DNA from: Poa pratensis
Lineage: Eukaryota; Streptophyta; Magnoliopsida; Poales; Poaceae
DNA: 64,000 nucleotides
Assembly: GCA_947311845.1 (NCBI GenBank)
Contig: CAMZMU010000041.1
Coordinates: forward strand, 119,188,100-119,252,099
Direction of reading: 5' to 3'
In this document: piece after piece, positions 45,603 through 56,820 of the stretch
Numbering within the stretch: position 1 is the first letter of the stretch
How the letters are laid out: each line of letters opens with the position of its first letter
Notes under the pieces: model-generated
Databases searched by the model: none
Told to the model about the DNA's origin: nothing
What the model saw: only the letters and a program-made list of their open reading frames with translations
Program-made: the position numbers and the translations under genes

Positions 45603-47816
45603 CTAAGTATAGTACGGGCGCAGCTGTGCAATGTTCCATGGCCTCTCATGCTCTTCCAATGAAAAGGTAGAGTGCGATGTGTCATTCACAGACTCGGACT
45701 TTTCTCTTGCATCCACTAAATAATATGAACCATTGTTCAATTTCTTGCTTATGATGAAGGGCCCTTCCCAAGGGGGAGATAACTTGTGCATCCCTTCTCT
45801 GGATTGCACCCATCGCAGCACTAAATCTCCCTCCTGGAAAGTGCGAGTTTTAACCCGGCGACTATAATACCGCCTCAAATCTTGTTGATATACTGCTGAT
45901 CTCTCCAGAGCTTGTTCTCTGCTCTCCTCAAGCAGGTCCACAGAATCCTGCCGAGTCTGCTCATTTTCTGTTTCAACGTAAGCCGCCACGCGAGGCGAGT
46001 CATGAATTATATCACTTGGCAAAACTGCCTCTGCCCCATACACCATAAAGAAAGGGGTCATCTTTGTGGATCTGTTTGGTGTTGTGTTGATTCCCCAAAC
46101 TACTGATGGCAACTCCTCAACCCACGCTCCAGCGGCTCTGAGACACGGGACCCGGAGACGTGGTTTCAAACCTCGAAGCAACTCCTGATTTGCTCGTTCT
46201 ACTTGTCCATTGGCCTGTGGATGAGCAACTGAAGCAACATCTAAACGTATACCCTGATTTCCACAAAACTTTGCCATCTCACCAAGGGACATGTTAGTAC
46301 CATTATCTGTGATGATACTATGAGGATACCCAAACCTGTGTATGATCTGCTTCAAAAACTTGACTGCTGTAGCTGCTTCACAATTAGTAACAGGCATCAC
46401 CTCAACCCACTTTGTAAACTTATCAATGGCAACCAAGAGGTGGGTTTTCTTGCAAGGAGACATGCTAAAAGGACCCACCATATCAAGCCCCCAAACTGCA
46501 AAGGGCCAAGTCAAGGGTATTGTTCGCAACTCCTGAGCCGGCACATGAATTTGCCTTGCATATCTTTGGCAACCATCACATCTACTCACCAAGCGCTCTG
46601 CATCTGCCTGAGCTGTGAGCCAGAAGAAGCCGTGTCTGAAAGCTTTTGCTACTAAAGACCTTGTTGAAGCATGATGACCACAATCTCCCTCATGAATCTC
46701 TTTCAAAATTTGCCGGCCTTCCTTTCCAGACACACATCTCTGAAATACTCCAGAAACACTTCTCTTATATAACTCGCCATCAATAACTACATAGGCCTTA
46801 GCCCGGCGCACAATTTGCCGGGATATAACTTCCTGCTCTGGCAGCTCTCCACGCAAAAGATACGCCAAATAAGGTTCTGTCCACTCTGGAATTTCATGAG
46901 TTGCTGCTACCAATTGCGAATCCGGGTCTTCCTGACCCGCCAGTTCCTCTACGCCCTGAGGCTTGACTGATGGAGTCCATAGCTCGTCCAAGAAAACGTT
47001 AGGTGGAACCGGCTCTCTGCGTGAGCCGAGTCTTGACAAAGCATCTGCAGCATCATTTTTCCTGCGGTCAATATGATCCACCTGATAGCCTGAGAAAAAC
47101 CCGGCTACCCTGTCCACCTCTCTCCTGTAAGCCGCCATTGTCGCATCTTTTCTATCCCATGTTCCTGAAACTTGCTGTGCCACAAGATCTGAATCCCCAT
47201 AACAATTAATATGCTTGATGCTCATCTCCTTTGCCATACGCAAACCATGTAACAAGGCCTCATATTCTGCCACATTGTTAGAGCAATCAAAGTGAATTTG
47301 CAAAACATAGCTCAGCTTATCACCCTTGGGAGAAGTTAACACAACTCCAGCTCCTGAACCTTGTGCTTGCTTAGACCCGTCAAAGTGCATAACCCAAGGC
47401 TTGAGACCCGGCGCAAGAGGTGGTGCACTCAACTGTGTCCAATCATTAAGAAAATCCGCCAATGCCTGCGATTTGATAGCTGTACGAGGCACATAGTCAA
47501 TGTGGTAAGGCCCCATCTCTATTGCCCACTTGGCAATTCTTCCTGTAGCTTCTGAATTCCTGATAATATCTGCTAAGGGTATTGAACTCACCACTGTGAT
47601 TGGATGCTCCTGAAAATATGGTTTCAACTTTCTACTTGCCATGAAAACACCAAATACTAGCTTCTGCCAATGCGGATAGCGCTGCTTTGCTTCTGATAAC
47701 ACCTCACTAACATAATAGACCGGCCTCTGAACCGGGTTTTCCTTGCCTTCCTCCTTACGCTCGACCACCACCACAGCACTCACAGCCTGAGGCCCGGCAG
47801 CGACGTATAACAGCAT
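45603..47816 (-). CDS. element B RNase H, archaeal-type RNase H and integrase
   Basis: 737 codons open. Residues 1-135 are the end of the retroviral-type RNase H (RPVYYVSEVLSEAKQRYPHW, ADFLNDW). Residues about 140-270 are a second RNase H (MHFDGSKQAQGSGAG, NVAEYEALLHGL, YGDSDLVAQQV, AADALSRL), of the extra archaeal-like type known from Tat elements. Then comes the integrase zinc finger (CGHHASTRS, CDGCQRYA), the core with D in WGLDMVGPF, D in ITDNGTNM and E in NGQVERANQ, and a C-terminal WEGPFIISKKL block. The upstream RT is in another frame, so the polyprotein is broken. The initial Met is not a natural start; the frame continues from RT across a shift near 47800. Confidence 0.88.
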   Translation of the reverse strand: MLLYVAAGPQAVSAVVVVERKEEGKENPVQRPVYYVSEVLSEAKQRYPHWQKLVFGVFMASRKLKPYFQEHPITVVSSIPLADIIRNSEATGRIAKWAIEMGPYHIDYVPRTAIKSQALADFLNDWTQLSAPPLAPGLKPWVMHFDGSKQAQGSGAGVVLTSPKGDKLSYVLQIHFDCSNNVAEYEALLHGLRMAKEMSIKHINCYGDSDLVAQQVSGTWDRKDATMAAYRREVDRVAGFFSGYQVDHIDRRKNDAADALSRLGSRREPVPPNVFLDELWTPSVKPQGVEELAGQEDPDSQLVAATHEIPEWTEPYLAYLLRGELPEQEVISRQIVRRAKAYVVIDGELYKRSVSGVFQRCVSGKEGRQILKEIHEGDCGHHASTRSLVAKAFRHGFFWLTAQADAERLVSRCDGCQRYARQIHVPAQELRTIPLTWPFAVWGLDMVGPFSMSPCKKTHLLVAIDKFTKWVEVMPVTNCEAATAVKFLKQIIHRFGYPHSIITDNGTNMSLGEMAKFCGNQGIRLDVASVAHPQANGQVERANQELLRGLKPRLRVPCLRAAGAWVEELPSVVWGINTTPNRSTKMTPFFMVYGAEAVLPSDIIHDSPRVAAYVETENEQTRQDSVDLLEESREQALERSAVYQQDLRRYYSRRVKTRTFQEGDLVLRWVQSREGMHKLSPPWEGPFIISKKLNNGSYYLVDAREKSESVNDTSHSTFSLEEHERPWNIAQLRPYYT

Positions 47817-49132
47817 GGGTTCCTTGGGACCCGGGGCCGCCAGAACTGGCGCTTTGATAATTGTTTCTTCAGAGCTTCAAATGCCTCGTCTGCTTCCTGA
47901 TTCCACACAAAATTGTCTGTTTTCTTGAGTAACTTGTACAAAGGTATTGCTTTTTCTCCGAGCCGGGATATAAACCGGCTTAGCGCAGCCACACATCCTG
48001 TCAACTTCTGAACATCTGCCAATTCCTCAGGTTTTTTCAAACTCTGGATGGCTCTGATTTTTTCCGGGTTTGCCTCAATTCCACGCTCTGACACAATGAA
48101 ACCGAGCAATTTTCCTGCTGGAACTCCAAACACGCACTTTGTAGGATTGAGCTTCATCTTGTACTTCCTCAAATTTTTGAATGTTTCTGTAAGGTCACTG
48201 ATAAATGACCCGGCTTTTTCTGACTTGATCACCACATCATCCACATAAGCATGCACATTGCGCCCAATCTGATCATGAAAACAATTTTGAATGCACCTCT
48301 GATAAGTTGCTCCTGCGTTCTTCAACCCAAAAGTCATGGTCTTGTAACAAAAAGCACCAAAGGGGTGATGAACGATGTCTTTTCCCAATCCTGCCTGTTA
48401 AGCTTGATCTGATGATAACCTGAATATGCGTCCAGAAAACACAAGAGCTCGCTGCCTGCACTGCGTCAACAATTTGGTCGATGCGCGGCAGTGCAACGGG
48501 TCTTTTGGACAATGCTTGTTGAGACTTGTAAAATCAATACACATCCTCCACTCATTATTTTTCTTCAGAACCAAAACCGGGTTAGCCAACCACTCTGGGT
48601 GGAAAACCTCCATGATAAAGCCGGCTTCCAATAACCGGGCTATCTCCTCTCCTATAGCTTTTCTTCTCTCTGCGTTCATTTTTCTCAAACCTTGTTTCAC
48701 CGGCCTTGCCTTTGGATCAACATGTAAACGGTGCTCAGCGAGTTCAGTCGGAATGCCTGGCATGTCACTAGGTGTCCACGCAAAAACATCCCGATTCTCA
48801 CGGATGAACTCGATGAGCGCGCTTTCCTATTTATCAGTTAGGCTGGTCCCTATGGCGAACTGCTTGGAGGAATCCCCAGGCACAAAATCCACCATCTTAG
48901 TATCCTTTGCTGCTTTAAACTTTGCCCTGTCATCTTCTGTTGTTGGTTTTTTGAGCGCCTTGTTGTCCTGCGGGTCAAGATTAGACCTGTAAGCTTTCAA
49001 CTCCTCTCTAGCACAAGTTCGCTCTGCCAGGGCTGCATCTCCCTCGTCACATTCTGCTGCAATTTCTCTGTTACCATGAATAGTATGATCCCCTTGGGAC
49101 CCGGTATCTTCAACTGCAAGTATACATAACAC
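47780..49132 (-). pseudogene. element B reverse transcriptase, frameshifted
   Basis: Pieces in three frames. 48398-48763 has LLEAGFIMEVFHPEWLANPV and EWRMCIDFTSLNKHCPKDP. The ALPRIDQIVDAV block is in another frame at about 48490. 47780-48388 has FGLKNAGATYQRCIQNCF and the catalytic YVDDVVIKSE. An upstream piece at 48827-49132 links to the protease. At least three frameshifts between about 48380 and 48830 make it nonfunctional. Confidence 0.85.
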
Positions 49133-49204
49133 GGCCTTGCCATGAACTTGGCAAAAGCCGGCCTTCCAAACAACGCATGATAAGGACTTGGAAATTTCAC
49201 CACC

Positions 49205-49906
49205 TCAAAGTGAGCCACTCTGACTGAAGTTATGGATAGACTCGCCAAAAGCAACCTCTAATGAAATTTTTCCCTCTGGTGTAGCAGACTTCCCAGGAAC
49301 TATACCATGAAATATTGTTGACGTTTTCTGCAACTGTGACTCCTTCAGACCCATACGCATAAATGTTTCCCAGTACAAGATATTAATGCTACTGCCACCG
49401 TCCATCAAAACCTTCTTTAACTCAAAGCCATGAACTTGAGGAGCCACAACTAACGCAAGCAGACCCGGGTGCTCCACCACATCCGGGTGATCTGCTCTGC
49501 TCCAAGTAATAGTATGCTCTGACCATCTCAAATACCTTGGTACCCCTACAGCCACTGAATTAACTGCCCTTTTGACTATCTTTCTTTCTCTCTTGGTCGT
49601 GCCACTGGTATATATATGATATTGGCCAAGTTGCCTCGGCTGGTTCGAGAATCCACCCTGATTACCTGTATTTTGGCCGGGTCCTGTATTTCCAGTTGGT
49701 ACCGCGTTTGCTCCAGTTAGAGGCCCCGCAGCCGGGTTAGCACTCGGGCCGGGTCCTCCACTCCTGTTTGCTCCTTGCAGAGCTCTCTGAATCTCATTGT
49801 TTTTCCACCTGTTCAAATCTACACACTGGGCCAATGAATGATTGGCGGGTCTGCCGTTCTTGCTATGACGAGGACACGGCATCCTGAAGGCCTCTTCAGT
49901 GCTCAT
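49205..49906 (-). pseudogene. element B gag end and aspartic protease
   Basis: 233 codons open. A Gly/Asn-rich gag tail comes first, then the protease block KKVLMDGGSSINILYWETF (D-G-G-S-S in place of D-T/S-G) and IFHGIVPGKSATPEG. It follows gag through a frame change in a short repeat near 49960. It ends at 49205 and RT continues in another frame. Confidence 0.75.
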
Positions 49907-52378
49907 TGGGCGTGTTCCTTGATAACTATTTCCACCACCGTAACTCCCATTATTTCCCTGATAACCTTGTTTTCCTGATAACCTCTGTTTTCCTGATAAC
50001 CTCTGTTTTCCTGATAATTCCCATCCATCCTTTGCCTCTGAAACCCGGCATTTGCATTTGCAACTAGCTCTGAGTTTCCTTCCTGATGCCCACGCTTGTG
50101 CTGGTTCTGATTGCTGTTGTTATTGTTTCCCGGGCCATTGTTCTTTCCTCCATTGTTCGCAGCACCTTTCCCTTTTTCTTCCTCACTATCATCCTGGGTT
50201 TTGTCCGTGGCTGCGTGCTGTTGCACGCATCCATCAACTCTGCCATAGTAACGGGCTTAACCCGGTGTCCTTCCTTCATGCGGCCCAGCTTCTGGACCAA
50301 GGGAGCGTACTTGCAAGTTTTCTCCATCGATGAAATTGCATCCTTGGGCTCGATACCTGATGAAGAGTGCAGGATCTCCGTGACCCGGCCCATCCAGTGA
50401 CGAGCTGACTCGCCCTTCCTCTGTACGCAACGATCAAGATCTTCAATGGAAAATAAACGCTTGCACGTGCCCTGAAAGTGCTTGATGAAAATTGTTTTCA
50501 ACTCATCCCAAGAATTGATAGATTTCTCTGGCAGATTCTTGAACCACAACTTTGCTGCACCATCACTCATCATCAAATACATATACTTTGCACAAACGTT
50601 CTCTGTGGCATTGCGTATACACATCGCCATCTCATAGCTGCTCAACCAACTCGCCGGGTCTGTGCTCGGCTCATAATTGGCAATCTTGCTTGGCTCCTTG
50701 AACTTCTCAGGGAAAGGCTCTGCTCTAATGGCATCTGAAAGACACTTGGGACCCGCCAAAGTGGAAGAACTTGCTAAAAGATTGTTGTTACCCGGCGAGC
50801 TTGCAGATGCTGCTGGCACGGGACCCGGTCCTCCTTGTGGTGCTCCAGCTGCAGGTACTGCCGGGTTTGCATTAGCTGCACTTCTTCCTGCTCGCGATCT
50901 ATTGACTATCTGCTGAGCCACAGAAATTGCAGGGGCGGGTTGATACTGCTGATTATTCTGGTTTGGTTCTGCTGGGGCGGGTTTTGCTGCTGTGCCGCGG
51001 CAAACCCGGCCAATGGCGGGTTTCCCCCATGGCGACTCTTGCTACGATATGTTGTGGAGTGAAGCGCGCTTTTCTCTTTTGAATACTGAACTTGCTGAGC
51101 AACCGCAGTGCGTAACATGTCAATGGCACGCCGAGCTTCAACCTCTGCTGGCGAGTCTCCTAATGGAATACGATCAAGTGCTAAAGTTGCGGCATATACG
51201 TTATCTGCTGGATTGGAATAGTGACCCGCCGGCGTATGAAACCTTGGTGTCCTGGGCGGCAGACCCGGATTTCCCCTGGCTCCCCCAGCGAGAAGACCCG
51301 GCCCGCTGCAACTGCAACCCAGCTGCTCCTGTTCCTCTGTCTGGTTCTACATTTGCTCTAACAACTGGAGCCACCTGGGTTACACCAACTGGTTGATCTT
51401 CTGGGGTCTAAACAATACTGCTGGATTTATGGCGTTTTCTCCAGGAGCCAGCCGGCTCTGGTGCCTCCTCCGGTGTGCCCTGGTCATCTCATTGAGACGA
51501 TTTTCCTCATCCTCTAATTGCTTTCGCCTAACCTCCATATCTTTTTCTCTGCCATTGTGTCTCTGCGCACCTGCTCCAAGGCCCGGCGTGCTGTATCCAA
51601 TTCTATAGCTCTTGCTGCCGCGTTTTCTGGAGTAACAATCCTCGTAAGTGCTGTTGGATCTAGGACCAGGCCATTGTTAAACATGGCCCGGGCCCCAGTT
51701 GCATTGTTTCTTTCCTCACCCTGAGCTCGGTTATTGAGAAAACCGAAGCTATTCCTGTAACGCGCCGTGTTTTCACTTTCCTCTGATACCGAAGCCGGGT
51801 CTCCATCAACCCTTTGACCCGCCAGCTCCAACACTGGTGGCAATTGTTGCTGCTGCTGACCCGGAGTAAAAGCTGGTGGCACGACCGTTGACGGTGATGC
51901 CCCGCGTTGATCGAAGGAGCGGTGTAAACCGCCACCCTCCTAACCGGGCTTGGAACGGACTCTTGCTCCTCTTCGTCCTCTTCTTCTACTCCATATCCGA
52001 ACCGGCCTTCGAACAAGGGCAGATCGATTCTGAATCTGCATAGTCCACCACATCACCCGGGATTGGAGCCGGGTTTCCCGATCTCTCCTCGTGCACGTCC
52101 AGGGGCAGCTCATCTTCAGCCGTACCAACTGATTCTTCTCCATCAGATTGAACAATTGTGGCAGCTCCTGACACAGATTCATAGTCTCCATCACTAGCAG
52201 ATCTAGTTGCAATCATACCAACAAAAACGTTAAACTTGCCAATTGGAATAACATCACCTGATTCAAGTAGATCTGATTCCGGCCCCCAGCCAAAATCATC
52301 AACGATGGGCTCTCCTTGCGAATTGAGGGTGATCTCGCCGAAAACATAGTTCTCTACTCCTTGCCTTGCTTCTCCCAT
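49903..52378 (-). pseudogene. element B gag
   Basis: The likely start is ATG 52378 (MGEARQGVENYVFGEITL), just after the primer-binding site. An acidic N-terminal part shifts frame near 51990. The central retrotransposon gag domain is at 50064-50921 (DAIRAEPFPEKFKEPSKIAN, YEMAMCIRNAT, LKTIFIKHFQGTCKRLFSIE). After another shift near 50220 comes an Asn-rich tail with a repeated GYQENR hexapeptide. The number of shifts shows decay. Product: particle shell protein. Confidence 0.82.
49955..50022. repeat. 18-bp coding minisatellite in element B gag
   Basis: The unit ttttcctgataacctctg is repeated about three times and encodes GYQENR on the minus strand. One unit (ataaccttgttttcctg) is a base short, and this is where the frame breaks. 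Confidence 0.8.
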
Positions 52379-52400
52379 GATGGTGACACCTTTGGACGCG

Positions 52401-52418
52401 TTCCCACAGACGGCGCCA
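52401..52418 (-). other. element B primer-binding site
   Basis: On the minus strand TGGCGCCGTCTGTGGGAA, two bases after the 5' LTR end at 52421. It is a TGGCGCC-type primer site. The exact tRNA is not certain to me. Confidence 0.75.
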
Positions 52419-52420
52419 AC

Positions 52421-53001
52421 TGTCGTGGGGTAGATAACACGGCAGATGCTACTTTGGGGTAGCTTGAGTTGATGGGCAAGGCGACACTGGCGTCTGGGAG
52501 ATTGTTTAGCATGCAGGGACAAAGGTTTACCCAGGTTCGGCCTCTCCATTGGAGATAAAGACCTACTTCCTGCTATCTTGTTATTGATCTCGATCTCGAT
52601 AACCCGGCTACGACAACAGAGCCGGATCTCGATCTAGGTTACAAGGTTGTGGTGTTTCTCTCGTGGTTCTCTCGCCTAAGCTTGGATCGTAAAGTTCTCC
52701 CTACTAGAGCTCAGGGACCGGTTTATATAGACGACCGGGTCTCCTGGCACTTTACAATACGAACCCGGGCTCTACCCAGACTCGGAATCCTACTCTAGCT
52801 CTTCTAGCCTTCGTGTCTTCCAAGTCCGAACCGCCTCTGGTCTTCTAGAAACTTCCCTTCCTGAACCGGGTTACCGCCAAAGCCTCTGGCCCAGCAACAT
52901 AACCCGGCCCATGCTGATGGTTAGCTGGCCTGGCCGGGCCTCCTGCCTGGCGGGTCATGCTTCCCTCTTCATGGGCCTACCGGGTTATCATCCCCCCATC
53001 A
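52421..53001 (-). repeat. element B 5' LTR (right)
   Basis: 581 bp, tgtcgtggggtagataac to ccccccatca, partner of 29237-29823. It contains a minus-strand TATATAAA at 52722-52729. Confidence 0.9.
52722..52729 (-). promoter_or_regulatory. TATA box in element B 5' LTR
   Basis: TATATAAA on the minus strand in the 5' LTR, also kept in the other LTR (29545-29552). It is suitably placed to drive element B transcription. Confidence 0.55.
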
Positions 53002-53006
53002 GCGCT
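53002..53006. repeat. element B target duplication, right
   Basis: gcgct, matching 29232-29236. Confidence 0.85.
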
Positions 53007-56000
53007 GATGGCCACGCTGAACAATGCCGCCACACCTTCCACCGTTGGCGGCGAGTGGGCCATGGACTCGGGAGTCACTGCTCATATGGCCTCCGACCCT
53101 GGTATGATTTCCAACCTTCGTCCCCACCCTTCCTCTTCCTCTTCCGTTACCGTCGGTAATGGCTCCACCATGCCGATCTCTCACATAGGCCATGTTTCTT
53201 TTCCTACTTCCGCACGCACACTCTCACTTCGTAATGTTCTTGTTGTTCCAAATCTTGTTAAAAATCTTATTTCTACTCGATGTTTTACCATCGATAATCT
53301 ATGTTCTGTTGAATTTGACCCTTTGGTTTCTCCATCAAGGATCTTGTCACTAAGGGCGTGATCATGCGATGTAACAGCCGCGGCGAGCTCTACCTCTTCA
53401 CACCACCAGCCACCAACCGCAACCACTCCATCTACGGACTCGTCGCCGCCTCCACATCTGCAGAACTTTGGCATCGTCGCTTAGGACATCCAGGACGTGA
53501 CGCCTCGTCACATTTATCTCGCAATTTGTGTTTCCCATGTAATAAAGCAGCCTCTCTTATTTGTCATGCCTGTCAGCTTGGCAAACACGTGCACTTGCCC
53601 TTCGCTAGGTCTACTTCAACAAGTGTTGCACCTTTTCAATTGATCCATTGTGATTTGTGGACATCTCCCGTGTTAAGTGTTTCCGGTTTCAAATATTTTC
53701 TTATTATTGTTGATGATTTCTCTCACTTCATGTGGACTTTTCCCCTTCGCCACAAATCGGACACTGCTAACACGCTTATTAACTTTGTAGCCTATGCACG
53801 CACCCAATTTTCCCGCCCCCTTGTTGCTATGCAGGCTGACAATGGTACGGAGTTTTTCAACTCCACCGTCACCAACTTCCTCACCCAACACGGCATTCAC
53901 CTTCGCCTCTCATGCCCATATTCCTCACCCCAAAACGGCAAGGCCGAACGCGCTATTCGCGCCGTTAACGACGTCACGCGAACTCTCCTATTTCAATCTC
54001 ACATGCCGCCTCCATATTGGGCTAAGGCCCTAGCCACCGCAACACACCTCGTCAATGTCCGACCCTCCCAAGCGATCTCCTTCGCTACACCCTACCAACG
54101 CCTACACAATAAAACACCGGACTACCACGCCTTGCGGTGTTCGGTTGCCTCTGCTATCCCAACCAATCAGCCACAACGCAGCACAAACTCTCTCCCCGCT
54201 CCGTTGCTTGAGTTTTTCTCGCTATCCTAGTAACCACAAGGGCTACCGCTACCTTGATCTTGACACACGCCGCGTACTTGTGTCACGTCATATTGTTTTC
54301 GACGAAACCGTCTTTCCCTTCGCCTACGCTCCCGATCGGCCGAATTACACCGCCGAGTCGCTCGATTTTCTTCTCGATCTCACTGCGTCCCAGCACCACG
54401 TACCTCAGCCAAACCAGCCCGCTATGCATGAAAATTCTCCACCCGTTATGCATGGCCCGTTGCCCTACTCCCCTGGGCCTAGCTCGCCGCACACGCCAGC
54501 CTCTACAGGGCCAGCTTTCGGCCCACCTTCCGCGCCGTCCTCGTCTGGCTCCGCACCGACATCACCCGGCTCCTCGCACGGCACATCTCCTACGCCGTCC
54601 ACTCCTGACACTCCAGCCTCGCCTCCGGTCGTGGTACATCGGCCTCCTTCTCCCTCCAACGCACATCCTATGGCTACTCGTGCTAAGCGAGGGATTTTTC
54701 AGCCCATCGACCGTCTCAACCTCGCTGTCACTCACTCCTCTCCCTCACCAATTCCAAAGACATATCGGGGTGCCCTCCATGATCCAGCATGGCGTCATGC
54801 CATGCATGAGGAGTACGAGGCTTTGGTCAAAAATAATACGTGGTCTCTTGTGCCCAAACCTGCTCGCTCTAATGTTGTTTCAGGGAAATGGATATTCAAG
54901 CACAAGTTCCACTCTGATGGTCGTCTCGCCCGGTACAAGGCTCGCTGGGTGGTCCGCGGCTTCTCTCAGCAGGCCGGCGTCGACTTCGACGAGACTTTCA
55001 GCCCCGTCGTCAAGCCCGCCATGATCCGCATCGTCCTGAGCATCGCCTTGTCGCGCTCCTGGCCGATCCACCAGCTTGACGTCAAGAACGCCTTCCTCCA
55101 CGGCACTCTTGACGAGGAGGTCTACTGCCAGCAACCTCCCGGCTTCGTCGACGCCGCTACCCCGACCATGTCTGCCGGCTCCACAAGTCGCTGTACGGCC
55201 TCAAGCAGGCTCCGCGAGCCTGGTACCAGCGGTTCACTCTCTACATACATCGACTCGGCTTTGTTGCCTCGAAGTCGGATGTGTCGCTCTTCGTCTACCA
55301 CCACGACAGCGACGTCGCCTACTTACTCCTGTACGTTGACGACATCGTCATCACCGCCTCTAGCGACCGGCTTCTCCAGCACCTCACTCGGTTGCTTCAC
55401 TCCGAGTTCGCCATGACAGACCTCGGGAACCTCTCGTTCTTTCTCGGGATCTCTGTCACACGGACAGCTGCAGGCATGGTTCTCTCGCAGCGTCAGTATG
55501 CCACCGACCTTCTCCACCGGGCTGGCATGATCGATTGCAACCCCTGCGCAACCCCCATTGACACCAAGTGTAAATTGTCTGCCACTGATGGTGCTCTTCT
55601 ACCTGATCCTACGGAGTACAGGAGCTATGCCGGCGCACTCCAGTACTTGACGCTTACGCGTCCTGACATCTCACATGCTGTCCAGCAAGCGTGTCTCTAC
55701 ATGCACGCTCCTCGCGAGTCTCACCTGAACTTGGTGAAACGGATCCTCCGATACATCAAGGGTACGCTCGATCTCAGTATGCACCTCTCCAGCTCCTCGT
55801 CGGCTTCTCTTACGGCTTACTCTGACGCTGATTGGGCCGGCTGCCCCGATACTCGGCGTTCAACCTCTGGTTATTGTGTTTTCCTCGGCGACAACTTGAT
55901 CTCATGGTCGTCCAAACGGCAGACTACGGTCTCCCGTTCCAGTGCCGAGACAGAGTACATGGCTGTTGCACATGCTGTTGCTGAGTGTTGCTGGATACGC

Positions 56001-56292
56001 CAGCTTCTTGGAGAGCTCCATCATCCCCTTTCATCTGCCACAGTGGTCTTTTGTGACAATGTCAGCGCTATATACATGGCATCGAACCCGGTCCAGCATC
56101 GCCGCACCAAGCACATAGAGATCGACATTCATTTTGTCAGAGAGAAGGTCTCGCTTGGACAGGTCCGTGTTCTTCATGTGCCGTCTTCCCGTCAGTTCGC
56201 GGACATCATGACAAAGGGGCTACCGACGCAACTGTTTACTGAGTTTCGGTCCAGCTTGTGCATTCTTCCAGCAGACGCACAATCTGAGGGGA
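53007..56292 (+). pseudogene. Copia protease, integrase, reverse transcriptase, RNase H
   Basis: In order: protease (EWAMDSGVTAHMAS), integrase zinc finger (WHRRLGHP, CHACQLGK), integrase core (HCDLW, QADNGTEFF, NGKAERAIR), a Pro/Ser-rich linker, reverse transcriptase (WSLVPKP, LDVKNAFLHGTLDEEVYCQQ, YVDDIVI) and RNase H (DADWAGCPDTRRSTSGYC, SRSSAETEYMA). Frame changes occur near 53358, 54140-54220 and 55165. The last frame has no stop before the 3' LTR and runs into it, ending at 56429. Catalytic residues are still visible but no complete polyprotein is possible. Confidence 0.9.
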
Positions 56293-56499
56293 TGTTAGAG
56301 TACACGTATTTGTACACACGTAACATGTATAGTATCCTAGGCTATCCAACCGAACACATGTATCTTAGATTGATTCGGTTGTTGATTCTCCCTGCTAGCC
56401 AAGGCATGTACTCTATATATTTGCAATAGGCATGTACTCTATATATTTGCAATACGAGATCGCCCCAAGTGTGACGCTTCCTAAACCTTTCCGTTTGCT
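56293..56499 (+). repeat. Copia 3' LTR
   Basis: Begins tgttagagtacacg after a polypurine tract (ctgagggga). It contains a perfect 26-bp tandem duplication (56402-56427 and 56428-56453, beginning aggcatgtactctatatatt). The 3' end is placed at 56499 only tentatively. Confidence 0.75.
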
Positions 56500-56504
56500 A
56501 GCAG

Positions 56505-56820
56505 AGTAACATTAGAATATGAAATGCTGAATTCGAAGTTTAGGAATTAGGATAAGGCTGGCTGCAACGACCCGTCTTCACCATGTGCGCCGTTTTGTGG
56601 CTAGTAAAAAATAGTACTCCTATTTTCGGGAATTAAGCTTCTTTTAGCAATAATAATGTTCTTGGTTAGTTAGCTCATCGACAGGTGAGGCCCATCTCCT
56701 GACTGGCCGCACGGTCAGGTTTGCTGCCGGCCGTCTGGACGTTCGACCGGCGTCGATCATTCCTGACATGCGCAGGCACCTCTCTGAGTGCACTAGCCAG
56801 GAATCCGTTCACGCGCAGCC
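56505..56820. other. host DNA upstream of the oxidoreductase pseudogene
   Basis: No gene of its own. It would include the promoter of the pseudogene at 56821. No clear TATA box was seen. Confidence 0.4.

Larger units (their letters stand above)
29237..53001 (-). mobile_element. element B: Tat-type Gypsy LTR retrotransposon
   Basis: A minus-strand element of about 13.4 kb without its own insertion (element C, 34896-45235). LTRs are 29237-29823 and 52421-53001, with 5-bp target duplication gcgct. A TGGCGCC-type primer-binding site (complement at 52401-52418) follows the 5' LTR. Order on the minus strand: gag, protease, RT, RNase H, a second RNase H of the archaeal type, integrase, then a long 3' region with an antisense gene (30523-34314). 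The second RNase H and antisense ORF point to the Tat lineage. By eye the LTRs differ at about 12 sites plus several 1-base gaps in 580 bp, roughly 2 percent. gag and RT carry frameshifts. Confidence 0.9.
28043..56499 (+). mobile_element. Copia LTR retrotransposon, decayed, split by elements B and C
   Basis: The 5' part is 28043-29236 and the 3' part 53007-56499. Between them lies element B. The Copia reading frame resumes exactly after the gcgct duplication. It has the Copia order gag, protease, integrase, reverse transcriptase, RNase H. The 5' LTR is cut short after 97 bases and fused to gag, removing the primer-binding site. A possible 5-bp target duplication is agcag (28038-28042 and 56500-56504), but it implies an LTR end without CA, so it is tentative. 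The reading frame has several frameshifts. Confidence 0.88.

Noticed and set aside
55281..56429. Copia ORF end inside the 3' LTR taken as the true C terminus
   Set aside because: The natural stop before the LTR seems lost; codons after about 56290 are LTR sequence.
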